Source of the DNA: CAYLPJ01 sp964385465
GTDB lineage: Bacteria > Planctomycetota > Phycisphaerae > SM23-33
DNA length: 64,000 nt
NCBI GenBank assembly: GCA_964385465.1
Contig: CAYLPJ010000032.1
Span: 1 to 64,000, forward strand
Direction: 5' to 3'
This document shows, in pieces, positions 44,253 through 53,021 of this stretch (positions are counted from its first letter, which is position 1; each line of letters begins with the position of its first letter). The position numbers were made by a program, and so were the translations under genes. The notes under the pieces were generated by a model. The model was given only the letters and a program-made list of their open reading frames with translations. It ran no database searches and was not told where the DNA came from.

Positions 44253-45092
44253 TCACTTGACCTTGACCGGCAGGCGGACGAACGCCGCCACCTCTTCGTT
44301 GTTCAGGATCGCGATCGCCCGGGCGATCCGGTCCGCCGCCTCGTTGCGAGACTGCCACGACCAGCCCTCCGCCGTGGGCGCGCCCACACCCGCCACCGTG
44401 CCGTTGCCCCCGACATAGAAGCCCCGGCTGATGCCGACGTACACGGCCGTGACCTGCGCGGCCTCACCGTCGGCGAGCTCGCGGACCTCGTTCTGCACCT
44501 CGAGCTTGCTATGGAACTTGTTGACCATGTTCAGCACGCCCAGGACGTTCTGGAACCGCTGGGAGGCCGACAGGTCCGTCTCCTCCGTATCCTCGGGGAA
44601 CCGCTGGCTCAGCGGGCGGACCTTCTGGCGGATCGGCTCGGGCAGGCGGGCCAGCAGCTTGCTCGAGCGGGTCTCCATCGTCGCGAGGGCCTCGCGCAGC
44701 GTCGACGAGGTCTTCTTCAGCTTGTCGTTCGTCCCCGACAGCTTCTCCCGCTTGGCCTCGGTCTCGGCGATGCCCTTCTCCGCCGCGGCGATCTTCTTCC
44801 GCAGCGAGGAGACCTCCCGCTGGATCAGCTCGATCCGCTCGTGGAGCATCTCCTTGGCCAGCGCCAGGTCCCGGCGCTCCTTGGCGATCGCACGCTGGGT
44901 GTCGACCCACTTGGTCAGCGCCTCCCGCGTGCGGTCCACCGGCTCGGCGTCGTCGGGGGCGCCGGCGGCCCAGGAGGCCAGCCCGCATGCCGAGGCAAGC
45001 ATGGCCGCCGCGAGGGCCAGCGCCGCCGTCCCCGGCCGGCGGGTGCGCCCCGTCGGCATCGAGCGGCTGTTCTGTGGTGACGTGTCTCTCAT
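44253..45092 (-). CDS. DUF3450 periplasmic coiled-coil protein
   Basis: 279 residues. Signal sequence with a long basic N-region and hydrophobic core (ALALAAAMLASACGLASWAAGA). A lipobox-like ASAC is present but the -1/-3 pattern also fits signal peptidase I. Coiled coil at about 60-145. A globular end has FPEDTEETDLSASQRFQNVLGVLNMV and YVGISRGFYV, diagnostic of DUF3450. The family regularly precedes TtpC in TonB2 clusters. It lies 19 bases upstream of ttpC and 52 after the receptor gene. Confidence 0.85.
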   Translation of the reverse strand: MRDTSPQNSRSMPTGRTRRPGTAALALAAAMLASACGLASWAAGAPDDAEPVDRTREALTKWVDTQRAIAKERRDLALAKEMLHERIELIQREVSSLRKKIAAAEKGIAETEAKREKLSGTNDKLKKTSSTLREALATMETRSSKLLARLPEPIRQKVRPLSQRFPEDTEETDLSASQRFQNVLGVLNMVNKFHSKLEVQNEVRELADGEAAQVTAVYVGISRGFYVGGNGTVAGVGAPTAEGWSWQSRNEAADRIARAIAILNNEEVAAFVRLPVKVK

Positions 45093-45144
45093 ACCGGCAT
45101 GATCTCCTGTTGCCCGGCGCCGCGGGCATGGTCGCGCGGCGACC

Positions 45145-48063
45145 CTAGAATTCCGCGCTGAGGCTGACCGAAAACTCCACGCCCTTTCTGTAGGACGTCT
45201 TGACCTTGTCGCCTTCCTTCACGTACACGGAGCGGTACACTTCCTGGATTTCGGGATTTGTGAGATTCTTGGCCTTGAACTTCACCGTCCAGATATCGTT
45301 GAGCTTCTGGGAGAAGGTGAAGTTCAGCGTCCCGTATTCCTTCTCGTATACACTGGGAATGAAGTTCCCGCCGGACTGCCCCGCGCCGGCGACCAGCATG
45401 TCGCCGCGCACGGTATAGAAAAGGCCCACCTTCGTTCCCCATTCGGGGTGCTCGTACGTGGCGTACAGATTGTAGAGCCGTTCCGGGGCGTTGGTCATGT
45501 CGCGGCTCTTCATCGGGGCGCTGAGCGCCGCCAGCAGCGCCTGTTCGGACTCGGGAATCTGGACCTCCGACTCGATGAACGTCGCATTGCCCCCCACCGT
45601 CAGGCCCTCGAGCTCCTTGACGAACTCCCCGAGCTTCTGTCGGACCTCGATCTCCACTCCGGTCAGTTCGCCCTCGGGGTAGTTCACCGGCCTGGTGAAG
45701 ACGAAGCTGGCGATCTCCTGGACGTACTCGATCGGGTCGATCACGTCCTTGTGGAACCAGGACACCGAAACGAGCCCGCCCTGGTAGGGCACGAAATCCA
45801 GGCGCAGGTCGTAGTTCTCCAGTGCGCTCATCTTCAAACCGGGGTTGCCGATGAACACGTCGCCGCCGAGGTACTCGGTCTGCTGAATCGGCGAGAGTTC
45901 CTTGAACGTCTGCCGGGCCACCGTGCGGCTGTAGGAGCCCCGCAGCGTGAGGTCGTCGAACATCTTGAAGACGAACCCCAGCGAGGGGAGCATATCCTCC
46001 TGCTCGAACGCCACGTCCGCGGCGCCGGGGGTCAACGTCAGCGAGCCGTCGGCTCCGGGGGGAACCCACTGGGCGTTCTCCTCGGGGGTGTTGACGATGC
46101 TCAGCTCGGTCGTCTCGTACCGCGTACCATAGATCAGGTTGAGGAACGGGCAGACCGGCAGGTCCATCATCCAGTACCACGCCGAAATCCGCTGCTCGCC
46201 CTCGTAGTCGACGTCCACCTCGCCCGGCTCCATCGGGTGGTCTTCGAGTGGCCAATGGGCGCTCCAGAGGTCGTCCCATTCCCCGAAGTAGTTGGCGTTC
46301 GTCTCGCCGAAGTTGCTGAACGACTCCTGCTCGTAGGTCCGGAAGGTCTCGTCGTGGAACACGCCCAGCTTCACGTAGCCCTCGTTGCGGCTCCACTGCT
46401 CGAAGGGGAACTTCGCGTTGATCGAGAACTGGTCGCTCTCCTCGGAGATCTCCTTCCATACCCGCTGAAGGTTGCCCATGTTGAAGCTCGAGGTGGGCTT
46501 GACCTGCGAGTGCACCGCCGGCAGCGTGAACGGACCGAACTTCCGGGCAGGTGACCATTGCGTGGAGAACAGGCGCTTGTCCGGCTGGTACATCCCCGCC
46601 GCGCTGCTGGCCACCACCCAGTCGAACTCCGGCGGCAGGACCATCAGGAACTCCTGGACCCCGACCTCGCCGATCGGCAGCGTGTGCATGCCGCTGACCT
46701 GAAGCGTCTCGGTCATCCGCTCGGTGTACTCCACCGTCTCGTTGCGCCGACGGGGAGCCTGGCCGGTCTGGCCAGGCCAGTCGTGCAACTGCCCGCGCGT
46801 GTCCTCGGCATTGGTCGCGCTGGACTCGGCGATGTGCGTGTACATGTAGACGACGTCGATCTTCTGATCCAGCGCCTCGGCCCCCACCACGGCGAGGCCG
46901 CCCCATTGCACCTCCTCGCTGCCCTGGGTCACGTCGAACAGCGATGTGTAGAATTCCCCCTGCCGCGGCGTGCCCTGGCTGTACTTCGGCGTCAGCGGCT
47001 CGCCGGGGTTGTCCACCCAGTACTTGTCGTCGATGCCGTTGTCGTGGAACGAGCTGTCCCGCTTGTAGTACATGTTGCCGAAGCCGCCGATCTTCACGCC
47101 GTTGTCGAAGACGTGCTTGCCCCCCGCCGCCAGCGACCAGCTCGACTCGATCGGCCCCTCGTCACTCGATACCCCCACCGGGCCGCCGAAGGGCCCCTCT
47201 GCGGGGATCTCGTTCTTCTTCGCCGACACGCACGTGTTCGTGTTGCGGTCCTGGTAGATCAGGTAGTCCTCGTTGAAGGCGACCTGGCGGTTGACCCCGG
47301 CGCCGACGCTGATCTTCAGCATCGTCTCCTCGGGAATGCCCTTGAGCACCACGTTCACCGCACCGCCCGAGGCGTCCCCCTGCTGGTCCGGCGTGAAGGT
47401 CTTGCTGACCTGGATGCTCTCGATCACCGCCGAGGGAAACTGATCCAACTGCACCGCACGCTTGTCGGCGTCGGCCGTGGGCAGGCGCACGCCGTTCATC
47501 TGCGAGTTCACGTACCGGTCCGGCAGGCCGCGGACGACCGCGTACTTGCCCTCCTGCACCGTCGTGCCCGCGACCAGCTTCAAGGCGTCGGCGGCGTCGC
47601 TGACCGCAGCCTGGCTCATCAGCTCCTGGCTGACCGAGTCCATAAGCGACGGCGCCTCCTGGCGCTGGAGGAGCAGCCCTTCCTGCGTGGCGCCGCCGAC
47701 CTGGACGTCCTGGACGACGAACGCCTCCATCTCCGTGAACTCGCCGGTCAGCGAGACGTTCACGTCGGTCATCCGCCCGGGGGCGACGACCACATCGCCC
47801 CGTACCTGCCGCGTGTACCCGTCCCGCCAGAACACCAGCGTGTAGGTGCCAGGGGCCACCTCGCCGAACACGTACGTCCCCTCGTCCGTCGCGGTGACTT
47901 CCTCGCCGGTCTCGGCAAGGCGGACCTTCGCGTTGGCGACCGGCGCCTCGAACTGCGCATCCAGCACCACGCCGCGTATCGACCCGGCCTGCTGGGCTCC
48001 CGCCGCCGCGCCGAGCAGCGCCACGCCGAGAGCCGTCACCGTAAGCGTCCGTCCGGTCACCAT
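45145..48063 (-). CDS. TonB-dependent outer-membrane receptor with CarboxypepD_reg-like N-terminus
   Basis: 972 residues. Signal peptide (about 1-24). Carboxypeptidase-regulatory-like beta-sandwich at about 27-110 (IRGVVLDAQFEAPVANAKVRL). Plug at about 125-245 (KLVAGTTVQEGKYAVVRGLPDRYV ... GDASGGAVNVVLKG). The 22-strand barrel ends in SVSLSAEF with a terminal Phe. The ligand cannot be read from sequence. It lies directly upstream of the TonB2-type module and downstream of a lipoprotein gene (7-base overlap), so it is very likely this module's receptor. Confidence 0.93.
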   Translation of the reverse strand: MVTGRTLTVTALGVALLGAAAGAQQAGSIRGVVLDAQFEAPVANAKVRLAETGEEVTATDEGTYVFGEVAPGTYTLVFWRDGYTRQVRGDVVVAPGRMTDVNVSLTGEFTEMEAFVVQDVQVGGATQEGLLLQRQEAPSLMDSVSQELMSQAAVSDAADALKLVAGTTVQEGKYAVVRGLPDRYVNSQMNGVRLPTADADKRAVQLDQFPSAVIESIQVSKTFTPDQQGDASGGAVNVVLKGIPEETMLKISVGAGVNRQVAFNEDYLIYQDRNTNTCVSAKKNEIPAEGPFGGPVGVSSDEGPIESSWSLAAGGKHVFDNGVKIGGFGNMYYKRDSSFHDNGIDDKYWVDNPGEPLTPKYSQGTPRQGEFYTSLFDVTQGSEEVQWGGLAVVGAEALDQKIDVVYMYTHIAESSATNAEDTRGQLHDWPGQTGQAPRRRNETVEYTERMTETLQVSGMHTLPIGEVGVQEFLMVLPPEFDWVVASSAAGMYQPDKRLFSTQWSPARKFGPFTLPAVHSQVKPTSSFNMGNLQRVWKEISEESDQFSINAKFPFEQWSRNEGYVKLGVFHDETFRTYEQESFSNFGETNANYFGEWDDLWSAHWPLEDHPMEPGEVDVDYEGEQRISAWYWMMDLPVCPFLNLIYGTRYETTELSIVNTPEENAQWVPPGADGSLTLTPGAADVAFEQEDMLPSLGFVFKMFDDLTLRGSYSRTVARQTFKELSPIQQTEYLGGDVFIGNPGLKMSALENYDLRLDFVPYQGGLVSVSWFHKDVIDPIEYVQEIASFVFTRPVNYPEGELTGVEIEVRQKLGEFVKELEGLTVGGNATFIESEVQIPESEQALLAALSAPMKSRDMTNAPERLYNLYATYEHPEWGTKVGLFYTVRGDMLVAGAGQSGGNFIPSVYEKEYGTLNFTFSQKLNDIWTVKFKAKNLTNPEIQEVYRSVYVKEGDKVKTSYRKGVEFSVSLSAEF

Positions 48064-49301
48064 CGCCCGTTCACCAGCGCCTTGGAGATCTCGCGAATCC
48101 GCCCGGCCAGCGCGTCGCCCGGTTTCGTGCCGCATCGCGCCATCGAGCAGCACGTGGCCACGAGGTCCACGGCCCGCGCCCGGGGGCTCGGGTTGACCAT
48201 GCCCTCCTCGACGATCAGCTTGTAGAGCTTGCGCGCCCCCTCGGCGTCGCCCATCTCGCAGTGGGCCTCCGCCAGCGGGCGGAGAGCCTCGGCCCGGAAC
48301 ATGTCGATGGTCTTGGCCTTCCGGGCCTGGTAGACCTCCATGGCCTTCCCGGCCTGCGTGCGGGCCTCGGCCTCGGCCCCGGCCTTGTCGTAGGCCACCG
48401 CCAGGCGCGCCCGCAACGGGACCTCGGTCTCCATGTTCCAGACCGTGTGATCCGCCATCACCCGCGCCTCGTTGACCAGCTTGAGGGCCCCGTCGGCGTC
48501 CTTGTGGCCGGCGGCGGCGTCGGCGAGTTTCAGCAGCAGGTCGATGCGGAAGTCGCCGGGCATCTTGTCCCACCCGTCGCGGATCGTCTTCTCGATCCGG
48601 CCCCGGCGGTCGGCGTTCTCGTAGAAGCGGTCATACAGAACCGTCAGGGCCTCCAGGGCCTTCATCCGAAGGTCGAAATCCTTCGCCTCGATACGGCCGG
48701 CAAGGACGGCGATGAGCTGTTCGGCGGCCTTGTCGTCGGCGCGGCGGGCCCGGACCTCCTCCACCCGCCCGGTCTGCGAGGCCTCGACGCCCTTGCTCAG
48801 GCGTTGCGCTTCGTCGGTCCGCCCCAGCCAGGCGTACGTGCGGGCGACCTTGGTCTTGATCCGGTCCTGCCTCCAGGCCTGCTCCGGCCGGCGGGCGACG
48901 GCCTCGGCCTTGTCCAGGTAGCGCTGGACCTGTCCGGCGTGCCCGTGTCGGGCACAGTAATAGGCGTAGTCGGCGTAGCCGGCGCCCTTGCGCCAGTTGG
49001 GCATCTGCTCGACATAGCGGAGGGCCCGCCGGGGCTGATCCAGCTCGAGGCAGGTCTCCACGACCTGCTCCAGGGCGCGGGCGCGAACCTTGATGAACGG
49101 CTTCAGCGGAATCGCCGAGGCCGTCTCGAACGCGACGTCCAGCAGCTCCAGGCGCCAGGCGTCCAGGGGCTTGTCGCCCGGGGCCTCCGCCGGGGCCTTG
49201 ACGGGCGCCGCCCTCTCGGCACGCGCCGCCTCGGCCCCGCCGGCCGCGCACGCGGCCAGCCAGCCCGCCAACGCCAGAATGAGTCCTGTTCGCACAGCCA
49301 T
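48057..49301 (-). CDS. TPR-like lipoprotein upstream of the TonB receptor
   Basis: 414 residues. Signal MAVRTGLILALAGWLAAC with lipobox LAAC. Alpha-solenoid repeats follow (ALEQVVETCLELDQPRRALRYVEQMP, GRTDEAQRLSKGVEA, AHCEMGDAEGARKLYKLIVEEG). Its stop overlaps the receptor start by 7 bases. A hairpin at 49335-49367 separates it from the beta-helix gene. It probably scaffolds or feeds the receptor; this is inference. Confidence 0.78.
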   Translation of the reverse strand: MAVRTGLILALAGWLAACAAGGAEAARAERAAPVKAPAEAPGDKPLDAWRLELLDVAFETASAIPLKPFIKVRARALEQVVETCLELDQPRRALRYVEQMPNWRKGAGYADYAYYCARHGHAGQVQRYLDKAEAVARRPEQAWRQDRIKTKVARTYAWLGRTDEAQRLSKGVEASQTGRVEEVRARRADDKAAEQLIAVLAGRIEAKDFDLRMKALEALTVLYDRFYENADRRGRIEKTIRDGWDKMPGDFRIDLLLKLADAAAGHKDADGALKLVNEARVMADHTVWNMETEVPLRARLAVAYDKAGAEAEARTQAGKAMEVYQARKAKTIDMFRAEALRPLAEAHCEMGDAEGARKLYKLIVEEGMVNPSPRARAVDLVATCCSMARCGTKPGDALAGRIREISKALVNGRW

Positions 49302-49334
49302 TGGTCGTCCCTCTGCTCTGAGTTAAGACGCAAT

Positions 49335-49367
49335 CTGGTGGCAGGGGCGCGATGCCCCTGCCACCAG
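49335..49367 (-). terminator. strong hairpin between beta-helix gene and receptor operon
   Basis: Perfect 13-bp stem TGGTGGCAGGGGC / GCCCCTGCCACCA around a 5-base loop, extended by one more C-G pair. There is no T-run on the minus strand, so it is more likely an RNA-stabilising or attenuating hairpin than a full intrinsic terminator. It lies in the 133-base gap downstream of the beta-helix gene. Confidence 0.6.
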
Positions 49368-49434
49368 GTCGCTGAAAAGCCTGCTCTGACGTGCCCCGGC
49401 CGGGGGGCCGAAGCACGCCGTGTCCGCGGAGTGA

Positions 49435-51360
49435 TTACTGGGCAATCACGCGGTAGAGCTTCGCGTTGTCGAAGTCCTCGAGGTCCGTCACGGACATCTC
49501 TTCGCCCGTGCCGGTCACGACGCCGACCGGCGTCCACGTCTGGCCGTCCGTCGACTCCTCGACGGTGTAGATGACGCCCTCTTCGGTCGGGAAGCTGACC
49601 GTGGAGGTCATCTTGATGCCCGTCGAGGCCGGATCCTCGGCCGGCTCACCCCCGACGGTCTGCATGAAGCCGAACTGGCTGGCGGCCGTCCAGCCGTCAC
49701 ACCAGTTGACGAACGGGCTGAACCCGCCGCGGTAGCTGACCGGGGTGAAGAAGCCGTCGTCGGGAGCCGTGCAGTTGACGCTCTCGACGGCCGGGCCGGC
49801 GGCGCGGGGGTCGATGTTGGTCACCGGCTTGATCAGGTAGTACTTGCCCGAGGCGATGTAGCCGGGAACCCCGAGGCCCGGATCGGTGACGAACTCGGCG
49901 GCGCGCGTCAGGCCCTTGATCGGCATGGCGCCGGTCTTGTCGGGGTCCAGGACGCAGTTGTAGTTGGCGTCGGCCAGGTCGATCCCCGACGGGACGTGTC
50001 CGAGGCTCTTGTAGCCGTACATCACCGAATCCCAGATACCGGCCAGCTTGTGCGACGTCTGGGCCTGGTAGAGGACCTCGGGGTGGCTGCCGCTGCCCGG
50101 GACGTTCCAGTTGGGGTCGAGGTTGACCGTGCTGCACGGATCGTGCGAGTACGTGTAGGGCTGGGCCCACGTCTGATCGAACGTCAGCGTGCCGTTGTAG
50201 CCGTAGCCGTTGGCGCCGTCGCCGTCGTCGCCGTCGTTCTTGACGACCTTGTCGCCGATGTCGATCCACACGCAATTGTGGTACTGCACGCGGGCGTTGT
50301 CGCGCCACGCCGTGCCCTGGTCGCCGAACTGGGCGTCGTCGTCGGGGTCGCAGGGGTCGCCCTCGAAGCCCTCGTAGAACGGCAGGCCGACGGCGGTGAA
50401 GTTGTAGATGACGGCCGTGCTGACCGGCTGGGCGTCGGAGTCCTCGGCACCGTCGTGCTCGAAGCAGTTGTCGCCGGTGCCCGAGCCCTGCTTGGCCTTG
50501 ATGCTGTAGCCCTGGACGATCAGGCCGAACTGGGCCTTGCCGCGCCAGCCTTCGTCGAAGTCCAGGCTGTCGTCGCCGATGTTCCAGATATTGACGTACT
50601 TCAGGTTGACCGTGCCGCCCCACAGCTCGATGCCGTCATCGACGTTGTTCATGATGTCGATGTGGTCGATGTCGGTCTCGCGGCCGATGCCGCCGAGGGA
50701 CAGGCCGTTCAGTTCGTCGGCGAAGGCCAGGACGAAGCCGCCGTAGCGGAGCGAGAGATAGTGGATCTCGCCGCTGTCGTCGTTGTCGTCGGCGCCGCCG
50801 TAGCGGGCGAGGGGCTCTTCGCCGGCCACCGGGGACAGGCCTTCCATGCGCTTCTGGGCCTGGCCGTTGGCGACCTTGGGGTTGGGCACGCCGTCGATGA
50901 CGACGGGCTGGCCCTCGTAGTGCGACGCGGAGATGCGCCCGCGGCCCATCAGGGCCAGGCTGCCCCACTCCACGCACGCCTCGCGCCACGTGCCGCCCTT
51001 GGTCGGGTCGTTCGGATCAACCCACGTCGCGCGGTCGTTCGTCGAGGTCATCACCACCGGCTTGTCTTCCGTGCCGTTGATGAAGATCATCCCGCCGCGG
51101 CAGACGGCCAGGGCGCCCTGGTCGTCGCCGGGGGTCGTGGCGATGATCGTGCCGGGCTCGATGATCAGCGTCGCGCCGGGCAGGACGCGGATCGGGCGCC
51201 CGCCGGGCTTCTGGAGGTCGTAGACCTTGTCGGCGGTCCACGTCACGGCCGGACCGGCCGGAATGTCATTCACCACCACCTCGACCGGCTTGGCGGCCAG
51301 CAGGCCGCCGGCCAGAGCGAGAATCGTTCCCACCGTTGCGAAAGTCGATATCGTCCTCAT
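49435..51360 (-). CDS. secreted parallel beta-helix protein, probable cargo or surface partner
   Basis: 641 residues. Signal peptide MRTISTFATVGTILALAGGLLAA. A right-handed beta-helix is inferred from repeating short strands with Gly/Asn/Asp turns (about 60-330: GATLIIEPGTIIATTPGDD, GGIGRETDIDHIDIMNNVDDGIELWGG). Two Asp-rich loops (DPCDPDDDAQFGD and KNDGDDGDGANGYGYNG) look like calcium-binding sites. Residues about 560-641 form a fibronectin-like module (GVIYTVEESTDGQTWTPVG). No lipobox or PEP-CTERM tail. Position suggests it is exported by the neighbouring type II system and works with the TonB receptor. Confidence 0.75.
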   Translation of the reverse strand: MRTISTFATVGTILALAGGLLAAKPVEVVVNDIPAGPAVTWTADKVYDLQKPGGRPIRVLPGATLIIEPGTIIATTPGDDQGALAVCRGGMIFINGTEDKPVVMTSTNDRATWVDPNDPTKGGTWREACVEWGSLALMGRGRISASHYEGQPVVIDGVPNPKVANGQAQKRMEGLSPVAGEEPLARYGGADDNDDSGEIHYLSLRYGGFVLAFADELNGLSLGGIGRETDIDHIDIMNNVDDGIELWGGTVNLKYVNIWNIGDDSLDFDEGWRGKAQFGLIVQGYSIKAKQGSGTGDNCFEHDGAEDSDAQPVSTAVIYNFTAVGLPFYEGFEGDPCDPDDDAQFGDQGTAWRDNARVQYHNCVWIDIGDKVVKNDGDDGDGANGYGYNGTLTFDQTWAQPYTYSHDPCSTVNLDPNWNVPGSGSHPEVLYQAQTSHKLAGIWDSVMYGYKSLGHVPSGIDLADANYNCVLDPDKTGAMPIKGLTRAAEFVTDPGLGVPGYIASGKYYLIKPVTNIDPRAAGPAVESVNCTAPDDGFFTPVSYRGGFSPFVNWCDGWTAASQFGFMQTVGGEPAEDPASTGIKMTSTVSFPTEEGVIYTVEESTDGQTWTPVGVVTGTGEEMSVTDLEDFDNAKLYRVIAQ

Positions 51361-51455
51361 TGGTTCCTATCCCTTCCTTTGTCTTCCTTGGTTTCGAGAG
51401 AGTATTGCTGCACGTTGGGTGGAGAGTTCAGTCGTTCGGTCTTCGAATGGACGTC

Positions 51456-52028
51456 TTACGCGCGGTTGCGACGACGCCGCAGCGCCACCAGCCCGCCACC
51501 GGCCAGCATCAGAAGCATCGACGTCGGCTCGGGAGTGGTCTCCAGCGGCATGGACATCCCGCTGCCGTCCACGTAATGGGTGTGGTACTGATCGTAGGAC
51601 GGCGCCACCTCCGGCGCCAGGAAGGCCGCGTACGGCGTCTGCTCGCCGGGGCTGCCCAGCGTGCCGCCTTCGAACACGAGCATCCACACCGGGGCGCCCG
51701 CATCGTAGTCGTTCGTGTTCAGGCCGGCGGTACCATAGTACCCCTCGCCATTGGCGATCTCGACGACCTCGAGGACCGTGTCGGCGGGGTCCCACTGGTA
51801 CGTGTCGGTATTGACAATGTCGGTCGGGGCGGGCTGATCGTACTGAAGGCCCTGCCAGCCGTCTCCGCCGTTGTCGACAAGGGCGACGAGGATGCCGCTG
51901 AGGGGGGACACCCCGTCGGATCCCGTCGCACCCCAGATTCCGCCGCTCCAACTCGTGCCCTGCGCCTGGGCCATGCCCGCCAGCAGCGCCAGGCTGATGA
52001 CCGTCGTAAGTGCAATCTTCTTTGCCAT
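51456..52028 (-). CDS. PEP-CTERM-anchored exported protein
   Basis: 190 residues. Signal peptide MAKKIALTTVISLALLAGMAQA; small Gly/Asp-rich domain; C-terminal sorting signal of the PEP-CTERM type: TPEPTSMLLMLAGGGLVALRRRRNRA. Such tails are processed by exosortases, none of which is in this window. Lies between the TIGR02597-like and beta-helix genes on the same strand (54- and 95-base gaps). Confidence 0.88.
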   Translation of the reverse strand: MAKKIALTTVISLALLAGMAQAQGTSWSGGIWGATGSDGVSPLSGILVALVDNGGDGWQGLQYDQPAPTDIVNTDTYQWDPADTVLEVVEIANGEGYYGTAGLNTNDYDAGAPVWMLVFEGGTLGSPGEQTPYAAFLAPEVAPSYDQYHTHYVDGSGMSMPLETTPEPTSMLLMLAGGGLVALRRRRNRA

Positions 52029-52082
52029 TTGTAATAGCTCCCTGTGCTTGTCTGTAGTCGAACGAACGCGTCTTGGCCGGGA

Positions 52083-53021
52083 TCAGTAAGGCTTCCCGGT
52101 GATCGTGACCTTCACGCCGTCATCGAAGGTCGGGACCTGGAGGATGAACGCCCCCGAGGGCATCAGCATGTAGCTGCTCGCCAGGCTGCCCGGGACCCAA
52201 CTCGTGCCTGCCCAGGCGAAGCTGCCGGAGGGTGTCCGGGGAGACTGCGGCACGCTGTTGTCGTACTTGACGAACGTGCGCTGGGTGCCGCCGAGGCCCG
52301 CCAGAGTCAGCGGGACGGCAAGCGGGTAGCCCGAGCCGACGGCCATGTCGTCGCCGCCGATCAACAGCAGGCTGACATGGTAGTCCGGGGCGTCGCCGTG
52401 GGACATCAATGTCAGGTCGTCCGCGGACTTGTTGCGGAAGATGAACATCGTCTCCGGCTTCAGGATGTTGTTGCCGCCCGCGCCGCCCGGGCCGCCGCGC
52501 CACGCGCCGCCAAGGTACGCAACCGCGCCGATCGACGTCTTGGGTCGCCGGGTGTCCGTCGGGTCGTTCTTGAACAGCACGATCTCCGACTGGGCGTTGT
52601 GCGACAGCCCGAACGTCCGCGAGGAGAACAGGCTGTTGATGGTGTGGTGCTTGTAGACCCGGAACGTGTCCCCGGCGCTGACGTACGGAAGCACGCCGGT
52701 GGTCTCCAGCGTCAACCGCGTGCCGTCATCGACGGTGATCGTGCTCCAAAGGCCCTCGGCCCCGCCGTCAATGAACCGAACGTAGTACGTGCCGCCCCCG
52801 TAGGTCCCCGGCGTCGCAACGGTCGGCTTGACGCTCGACGCGTCGTTGCTGTCCACCGTGTACGTCACTTCGGAGTCCTGGCTGAAGGGCACGGTCAGGA
52901 CGACATCGGACCCGGCCGGCAGCTCGACCTTGTTGTAGCCGACCTTCTCGCCGGCGACGACCAGGCTGGCCGTCATGGCGAGCAGTGCGGCGGCTGCTAT
53001 GACCTTTCCCTCAAATCTCAT
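52083..53021 (-). CDS. TIGR02597-like exported protein
   Basis: 312 residues. Signal peptide MRFEGKVIAAAALLAMTASLVVAGEK. The mature start VGYNKVELPAGSDVVLTVPFSQ strongly recalls TIGR02597, a family of unknown function from Verrucomicrobia and Planctomycetes. Mostly beta-strand, with YHVSLLLIGGDDMAVGSGYP. No anchoring tail. AAGGAA precedes ATG 53021; the frame extends upstream without a Shine-Dalgarno. First gene of the 25-kb minus-strand run. Confidence 0.7.
   Translation of the reverse strand: MRFEGKVIAAAALLAMTASLVVAGEKVGYNKVELPAGSDVVLTVPFSQDSEVTYTVDSNDASSVKPTVATPGTYGGGTYYVRFIDGGAEGLWSTITVDDGTRLTLETTGVLPYVSAGDTFRVYKHHTINSLFSSRTFGLSHNAQSEIVLFKNDPTDTRRPKTSIGAVAYLGGAWRGGPGGAGGNNILKPETMFIFRNKSADDLTLMSHGDAPDYHVSLLLIGGDDMAVGSGYPLAVPLTLAGLGGTQRTFVKYDNSVPQSPRTPSGSFAWAGTSWVPGSLASSYMLMPSGAFILQVPTFDDGVKVTITGKPY

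Noticed and set aside
51456..52028. Exosortase partner for the PEP-CTERM protein in this window
   Set aside because: No multi-span protein with the exosortase Cys/Arg/His pattern was found; it must be encoded elsewhere.
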